From the NCBI GenBank assembly GCA_018714125.1, contig DVNV01000053.1, forward strand, positions 1 through 43,880: a DNA stretch of 43,880 nucleotides, read 5' to 3'. A program made the translations under genes and the position numbers. The stretch comes from Candidatus Galloscillospira excrementipullorum (GTDB lineage: Bacteria > Bacillota > Clostridia > Oscillospirales > Feifaniaceae). Position 1 is the first letter of the stretch; each line of letters opens with the position of its first letter. The notes beneath the pieces are model-generated. The model was given only the letters and a program-made list of their open reading frames with translations. It made no database searches and was not told the DNA's origin. Positions 39,746-43,880 of this stretch are shown piece by piece.

Positions 39746-42292
39746 ATGAAGCTGACGACCGGAAAAACAGGAAAGAGAGGGGCGGCGCTGCTTGGCATGC
39801 TGCTGCTGCTGGGGGCTGCCGCAGGGCTTTCGGGCTGCAGCAAAAGCGACATTGTGGAATATGAGCACGACGGATTTGTGGTGCCCTTTACAAGGGAGTT
39901 TTATAAAAACGTGGAGCTCACGCCGAAAGAGGAGCTGGGCGAGGGCGTTCTTGCCGAGGTTTACGACAGGGACGGCGTCTTTTTGTTCCGGCTCCTGGCC
40001 CAAACGCAGGGCGCGTGGGAACGCGGCGCCATAGAGGCCTGCCGGGAGGGCGGCAGCGTGAAGGCCTTTGCCAGAAAGGAAGATACGGTCTATGTCGTTG
40101 AAGGGCCGTCGGCAGAGCAGGCCGGCGGGGCACAGGCCGGTGAAGAGGAACTGCCGGACGGCGGGGAGCAGGCGCAGCAGGAGGGGGAGCTGCCGGGGCT
40201 TTTGGAGCGTATCCGGCAAACAAACGGCCTTGAGGAATTTGAGCCCCATCTGTATGAGCAGCCCTATTTAGTGCTTTTTGCGGCAAGCGGGGCGGCAAAG
40301 CAGTCGTGGAGCGACGTCGAAGAGCTGCCGCCGGAATATCTCTGCGACTTTTTCCCGGACGCCTATGTGTGGGAGGGCGGGGATTTGACGCCCTACCTGC
40401 TCAGGCAGGAGAGCGGCATGCAGCAGTATCTCGTTCCTTCCGACGTTTTTGAAGGGCTGCTCATGCGCTATTTTGACGTAACGCCCGAGCTGCTGCGCGC
40501 CATGCCGCAGTATGATGCAGACAAAAACGCCTATCTTGCCGCGTCGGGCACAAAGCCGCAGACGCACGCCCTTGCAGCCCTCTTTTGCGAGGAGGGGCAG
40601 GACGGACTGCTGACCCTTCGCTATTATGCCTCGATTGAGGGGCAGGAGGACGGCCTGCGGGAGGTGACGGTGCGGCAGACGGGGGAAAAGAGCTACAGGT
40701 ACGTCTCCTTTGTTTCGCAGGACGACATGGCGGCCCGCCGGTATTACGACTATTTTGAGCAGCACAGCAGCCAGCTCAACCCCCTGTTTTCCCTCCCCAG
40801 CGGCGACCAGCGTCAGGACGATGAGAACCTGATGATTTTTGCACTGCAGAACATGCCGTTGCCTTCGCAGGAGGAGGGCGTGAGCAAACAGAGCATCGAC
40901 GAGGTGCTAATCAAATATTTCGGGCACACCGTGACCGACTACGAGACGGATATAACCCGCGAGCTGCCGTCGGGCAACATCACCTGGGACGGCTTCAGCT
41001 TCCACGGCACGGTGCGGCTGGTGCAAAGCAGCCTGCAGCAGCAGGAGGACGGCAGCAAAAAGGGCGTGTTTGAGGTCTATCAGCTGTCCGAAGACGACCT
41101 TGCCGGATACGGCGGCTATGAGAGTGTGCTGCTGCGTCTGCGTCAGGGGCAGACACAGGGGCTGGAGAAGCTTTATGCCGGGGAGCTGACGCTGGTCTTT
41201 GAAGAAGTGGAGGACCCCGAAGAGCCGCTTGGGTTTTATGTGCGCTACGACAGCATGGCCTTTCGCCCGGTTTCGCAGACGCAGGAGCAAAGCCTGTATT
41301 TTTACAACGGCGCGCTGCTGGGCAGCTTTGACGGGCAAAGCTGGTACTCGCTTTGCGATTTGGGAGAGGGGGGGCAACAAAGCTACGCAGTCAGCGCGGA
41401 CTCCGCTCCCAGGATCTACACGGCCAACGACGTCTTGGCCGCCCCCATCTACTATCTCTTTGAAGAGGGCGTCTTCACCGGGCATTCGGACTGGCTGATA
41501 TGGCCCGTGGCCGTCGGCGGCTTAGGCGAGTTTGAAAGCCCGCAGGCCAACGACATCCTGGCGCAGGCCGGCACGCTCTGGGAGTCGGAGGAGTTTGGCT
41601 CCAGAGAGTTTTACCGCATGCAGCTGCCCGGAACACTCTATGAGGAGGGCGCCGCGCTGAGAATCCCCGATTATTCCTTTGTCACCTACTTCGGCGAGAG
41701 CGTGGGACAGAAAATTGCCGGCGGCGTGGGGGAAGACGTCAGCCTGCTGGTGACAAATGCAAACCATGACCTGACGGCGGTGCAGGTGCAGGAGCTCGAC
41801 CTGTCGCAGTGCGGCGTGGATGATGCCGTGGTGCAGCTCTTCCGTCAGGCCGGCATGGAAAACACCCGGCCCAACCTGGTCAGGGCGCAGCAGGGCGATT
41901 TTGACGCCGACGGAGAGCCCGAGACGCTCTACACGCTGGTCTCCCCGAAAGACGGGGGCGGCTGGCCCCTGATGGAAGGGGAGGGCACGACGGGCGATGT
42001 CGGCACCTTTGCGCTTCTTCTCTATGAGGACAAGGAGCTGCAGGTGGTCTTTTCGGATTTGCGCCCCTGGCACAACGGCGAGGAGGTCACGTTTGAGAAC
42101 GGGATTTTCCCGGTGTCCGACATCGACTACTGCCATGACGTGGAGGTCTCCGCCGTGGCGGATTTGGACGGCGACGGGGACTGCGAGCTGGTTGTGACCT
42201 GTTCGCTGTGGGAGGGCGGCTACACGATGGTGTTCTCCCAGGACGAGCAGGGGCGCTACGAGGCCGTCATGCGCTCCAACTGGGGGTCGTAA
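39746..42292 (+). CDS. large lipoprotein with C-terminal Asp-rich (FG-GAP-like) motifs
   Basis: An 848-residue predicted lipoprotein; the lipobox is GLSGC, Cys31. The long mature region is acidic, with repeated beta-strand/turn patterns and a Gln/Glu-rich stretch (about 130-150). Near the C-terminus two motifs, DFDADGEPE (from residue 718) and DLDGDGDCE (from residue 806), match calcium-binding DxDxDG loops of the VCBS/FG-GAP type, suggesting a partial propeller or calcium-stabilised domain. No enzymatic motif is visible. I chose ATG 39746 with AAGGAGATGAGG upstream; the ORF-track start at 39599 adds a non-signal-like Arg/Gly-rich extension. Function unknown. Confidence 0.8.
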   Translation: MKLTTGKTGKRGAALLGMLLLLGAAAGLSGCSKSDIVEYEHDGFVVPFTREFYKNVELTPKEELGEGVLAEVYDRDGVFLFRLLAQTQGAWERGAIEACREGGSVKAFARKEDTVYVVEGPSAEQAGGAQAGEEELPDGGEQAQQEGELPGLLERIRQTNGLEEFEPHLYEQPYLVLFAASGAAKQSWSDVEELPPEYLCDFFPDAYVWEGGDLTPYLLRQESGMQQYLVPSDVFEGLLMRYFDVTPELLRAMPQYDADKNAYLAASGTKPQTHALAALFCEEGQDGLLTLRYYASIEGQEDGLREVTVRQTGEKSYRYVSFVSQDDMAARRYYDYFEQHSSQLNPLFSLPSGDQRQDDENLMIFALQNMPLPSQEEGVSKQSIDEVLIKYFGHTVTDYETDITRELPSGNITWDGFSFHGTVRLVQSSLQQQEDGSKKGVFEVYQLSEDDLAGYGGYESVLLRLRQGQTQGLEKLYAGELTLVFEEVEDPEEPLGFYVRYDSMAFRPVSQTQEQSLYFYNGALLGSFDGQSWYSLCDLGEGGQQSYAVSADSAPRIYTANDVLAAPIYYLFEEGVFTGHSDWLIWPVAVGGLGEFESPQANDILAQAGTLWESEEFGSREFYRMQLPGTLYEEGAALRIPDYSFVTYFGESVGQKIAGGVGEDVSLLVTNANHDLTAVQVQELDLSQCGVDDAVVQLFRQAGMENTRPNLVRAQQGDFDADGEPETLYTLVSPKDGGGWPLMEGEGTTGDVGTFALLLYEDKELQVVFSDLRPWHNGEEVTFENGIFPVSDIDYCHDVEVSAVADLDGDGDCELVVTCSLWEGGYTMVFSQDEQGRYEAVMRSNWGS

Positions 42293-42398
42293 CGCCGCGC
42301 TTTGCGGGGCGGGACGCCCTTGGAAAGGGCGCCAGAGGCAAGACGAAAAGCCGCCTCCTGCGCACCGCAGGGGCGGGGCGTTTTGACAGCGTGATACC

Positions 42399-42441
42399 GG
42401 GCGGCCGGAGCGGCTGGAAGCCGCTCCGGCCGCCCTCTTTT
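42399..42441 (+). terminator. terminator after the large lipoprotein
   Basis: A perfect 16-bp stem (GGGCGGCCGGAGCGGC and complement) with loop TGGAA, followed by TCTTTTTG. Confidence 0.9.
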
Positions 42442-42583
42442 TGTGCCTGTGGCCCTGCTTCCTCTTAAAAAATCCTGCCCTCTTTGTGCCTTTTTGACGC
42501 CCTGCGCTCGACGGCGTTTTCTGCGCGCGCCCTGCTTTCCCCTCTTTTCCCGCAAAGGAACCCTTTTCAGACAGGGGAATAGC

Positions 42584-43156
42584 ATGGGAAAAGAGGTGGT
42601 TTGCGTGGTTTTCGTTTCGGCCGTGCTGCTCGGCATAGCAACCAATCTTGACAACCTGCTCATTGGGCTGTCGGCGGGCGCGCGCGGCAAAAAAATTACA
42701 TTTTTGACCAACTGCATTATTGCGTTGTCCTCCGGCGCCGTGTCTTACCTGCTGTGCCGGCTGGGCGTTTTTTCGGTGGGGCTTGGCAGAATTTCCAACT
42801 GGTTGGGCGGCGGACTTTTGGTGGCCATCGGCCTGTGGCCCCTGCTGGTCCGCCCTTCGGGGGAACACGCTCCTGCGGATGCCGGGGCAGCGCAGGGACG
42901 GCGCCTCTCGGCGGGAGAGGTGCTGACGCTGTCTCTGGCGCTGGCCTTCAACTGTTTGCCCGCCTCCTTTGCCGCAGGGCTCACAGGCATTCCCGCACAG
43001 GCCGCCACCCTGGCCGTGACGCTGTGCAGCCTGGGCTTTGTATGGTTGGGGCAGGGCCTCGGCAAAAGACTGGAGGACAGGTGCCCGGGTGCCCTGCTGA
43101 CCCAAATCTCCAGCGCGGCCATGATCGCGCTGGGCATTTTGGAAATGCTGATTTGA
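42584..43156 (+). CDS. ytaF: MntP/YtaF-family membrane protein (second paralogue)
   Basis: A 190-residue, six-helix membrane protein of the MntP/YtaF (DUF204) superfamily. The first acidic motif reads ATNLDNLLIGLSAGARGKKI, with Asn before Asp as in YtaF proteins, whereas MntP has SMDA. The second half motif is LALAFNCLPASFAAGL, where the Asp of MntP is replaced by Asn. YtaF is a sporulation-associated membrane protein in Bacillus, role unclear; loss of the second acidic residue suggests it may not be a manganese exporter. The start at 42584 follows CAGGGGAA; the ORF-track extension is unlikely. It has no riboswitch, unlike mntP. The gene symbol is tentative. Confidence 0.75.
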   Translation: MGKEVVCVVFVSAVLLGIATNLDNLLIGLSAGARGKKITFLTNCIIALSSGAVSYLLCRLGVFSVGLGRISNWLGGGLLVAIGLWPLLVRPSGEHAPADAGAAQGRRLSAGEVLTLSLALAFNCLPASFAAGLTGIPAQAATLAVTLCSLGFVWLGQGLGKRLEDRCPGALLTQISSAAMIALGILEMLI

Positions 43157-43570
43157 AAACCCCTTGCCGCTTGTCCCTTGGAGCCCTTGCCAGGGAAGTC
43201 GGCGCGGCGTTGCCTCCCGGGATGGCGAAAGGGAGCAGCTTTTGCTTTTTACTCTATATATTTTTGAATAAATATAAAATAGATTATAGAAATTGACGCA
43301 AACTGACGCGTTTCGAAGAAAAATCAGGCGTGGACGCAAAGAATTTTCACGGTGAAAGCAGGCGGCGCTGCGCGTATGCGGCAAAGGGGAAAAAGGGCGG
43401 TATCTCCGGCAATAGAGGTGATTTTCAGAGAAAGAGAATGGGCTGGAGGATGGACAAATCTCCCTGCGGCGGAGGATATTACCATTGCGAAAAAACGGGA
43501 AATTTGGATACAATTTCTTTGCGATGCAATCTTTTCCCGATTTCGTGTTTTTTTACAGGAGGTGCTGCAA
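43157..43570. other. 414-bp region before the final, partial gene
   Basis: It contains a very AT-rich block (about 43248-43292), unusual for this GC-rich window, then a segment with the repeat GACGCAAA (43294 and about 43332) including GGACGCAAAG, and a promoter at 43485-43514. I see no gene. The GGACGCAAAG string resembles one strand of a c-di-GMP-I riboswitch, but the rest of the consensus is not evident. Confidence 0.5.
43485..43514 (+). promoter_or_regulatory. sigma-A promoter for the partial secreted protein
   Basis: TTGCGA (43485-43490) and TACAAT (43509-43514) have an 18-nt spacer, 57 nt before the start codon. Confidence 0.7.
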
Positions 43571-43880
43571 ATGAAACGATGGATTTCCCGCCTGGCCGTG
43601 TTTGCCTTTGTTGTGTCTATGTTGACGACTGGCGCGTCGGCCCTGTCATGCAGGGAGGTGTGCGGCGAACTTGCGCGCGGACTGTCTGCCGGGTGTCAGG
43701 AGACATTGCGGCAGATGCTTGCGGACAGCCCGTGCCTGTCCCTGTTTCGAATGATGTGCCTGGGGGAGCTGCCCCAGGTGCCCGCGCCGGACGAGGAGAC
43801 GCCCGCGCCGGACGAGGAAACGCCCGCGCCGGACGAGGAGACGCCTGCGCCTGACGAGGAGACGCCTGCGCCTGACGAGG
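43571..43880 (+). CDS. secreted protein with PAPDEET repeats, 3' end missing
   Basis: A partial gene that runs off the window; the ORF track omits it because there is no stop. It starts with ATG after AGGAGGTG, 6 nt upstream. A signal peptide (about 1-24, MKRWISRLAVFAFVVSMLTTG then ASA) is followed by a short Cys-containing helical segment with six Cys in about 40 residues (SCREVCGEL, AGCQETL, SPCLSLF, MMCLGEL) and then at least four copies of PAPDEET, a likely extended linker. What follows the linker is unknown; in clostridia such proteins often carry a CAP/SCP or cell-wall hydrolase domain, but this is a guess. Confidence 0.82.
   Translation, partial: MKRWISRLAVFAFVVSMLTTGASALSCREVCGELARGLSAGCQETLRQMLADSPCLSLFRMMCLGELPQVPAPDEETPAPDEETPAPDEETPAPDEETPAPDE
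43781..43880 (+). repeat. 21-bp coding tandem repeat (PAPDEET), truncated by the window end
   Basis: Four full copies and part of a fifth of a 21-bp unit, CCCGCGCCGGACGAGGAGACG, with a few silent differences. The near identity suggests recent expansion and possible length variation between strains. Confidence 0.93.

Noticed and set aside
43290-43440. c-di-GMP-I (GEMM) riboswitch
   Set aside because: GGACGCAAAG is present, but the CTAA and GGGTT receptor parts are not seen in the following 100 nt. Kept only as a low-interest observation.
43330-43854. 174-residue plus-strand ORF overlapping the last gene
   Set aside because: Its end is a frame shadow of the PAPDEET repeat gene and it spans the promoter and ribosome-binding site of that gene.
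1-43880. tRNA, rRNA, CRISPR, insertion sequences or prophage genes
   Set aside because: By eye I found no cloverleaf with a TTCRA loop, no rRNA segments, no spaced identical repeats, and no transposase or integrase motifs. A tRNAscan or ISfinder search would be decisive.

Overview
The window looks like chromosomal DNA from a GC-rich, spore-forming, low-oxygen Firmicute, most plausibly a gut-type clostridium of the Oscillospiraceae/Ruminococcaceae sort. The genus is not determinable from the sequence alone. The evidence is: the germination protease Gpr, SpoIIP and a YtaF-type protein; a monoderm-type gene set (YqhQ/DUF1385, Mini-RNase III, a yybP-ykoY leader on mntP); a Gram-positive type SOS box on recA; strong AGGAGG ribosome-binding sites; and very regular sigma-A promoters, nearly all with 17 or 18 nt spacers. 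I saw no rRNA, tRNA, CRISPR array, insertion sequence or prophage. Almost all genes are intact and closely packed, so this is mostly core genome with some lineage-specific envelope genes.

Layout. 0-4.2 kb: GNAT acetyltransferase plus a membrane-anchored alpha/beta hydrolase whose nucleophile position is Asp; then PduL phosphotransacylase and a methyltransferase on the minus strand; then an XRE regulator. 4.2-6.8 kb: a free-standing B3/B4-domain protein and an M3 oligoendopeptidase. 7.0-13.0 kb: a four-gene envelope operon (duplicated HlyD-like adaptor, MacB-type ATPase, MacB-type permease, secreted three-SLH-domain protein). 13.1-17.3 kb: prmA, rsmE, a multipass membrane protein, and a CcdA/TlpA-like thiol relay. 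17.5-23.8 kb: an iron-sulfur aldo/keto reductase, divergent from yqhQ-prmC; then recA-recX-rimO with an SOS box. 24.0-28.4 kb: a C_GCAxxG_C_C protein and an aminotransferase on the minus strand, divergent from pgsA-cysS-mrnC.

28.5-34.0 kb is a sporulation-rich stretch. It holds a 42-codon gene missing from the ORF track behind a near-consensus sigma-G promoter, then yebC-tadA-rpsT, then gpr with its own sigma-G-like promoter, then mntP under a manganese riboswitch, then spoIIP in reverse with a possible sigma-E promoter, and a small membrane protein. 34.2-43.9 kb: a dicarboxylate/amino-acid symporter, a cyclophilin, three predicted lipoproteins, a DUF2974 (Mbeg1-like) hydrolase, a second MntP/YtaF-family protein, and the start of a secreted protein with a PAPDEET repeat that runs off the window.

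How the parts fit together: translation and RNA maintenance (prmA, rsmE, prmC, rimO, cysS, mrnC, tadA, rpsT) and DNA repair (recA, recX) are interleaved with envelope and spore functions. The most system-like accessory unit is the adaptor/MacB/SLH operon. The clearest unannotated gene is the 42-codon sigma-G-type gene. The most unusual regulatory arrangement is a pair of divergent promoters that share one palindromic -35 hexamer.
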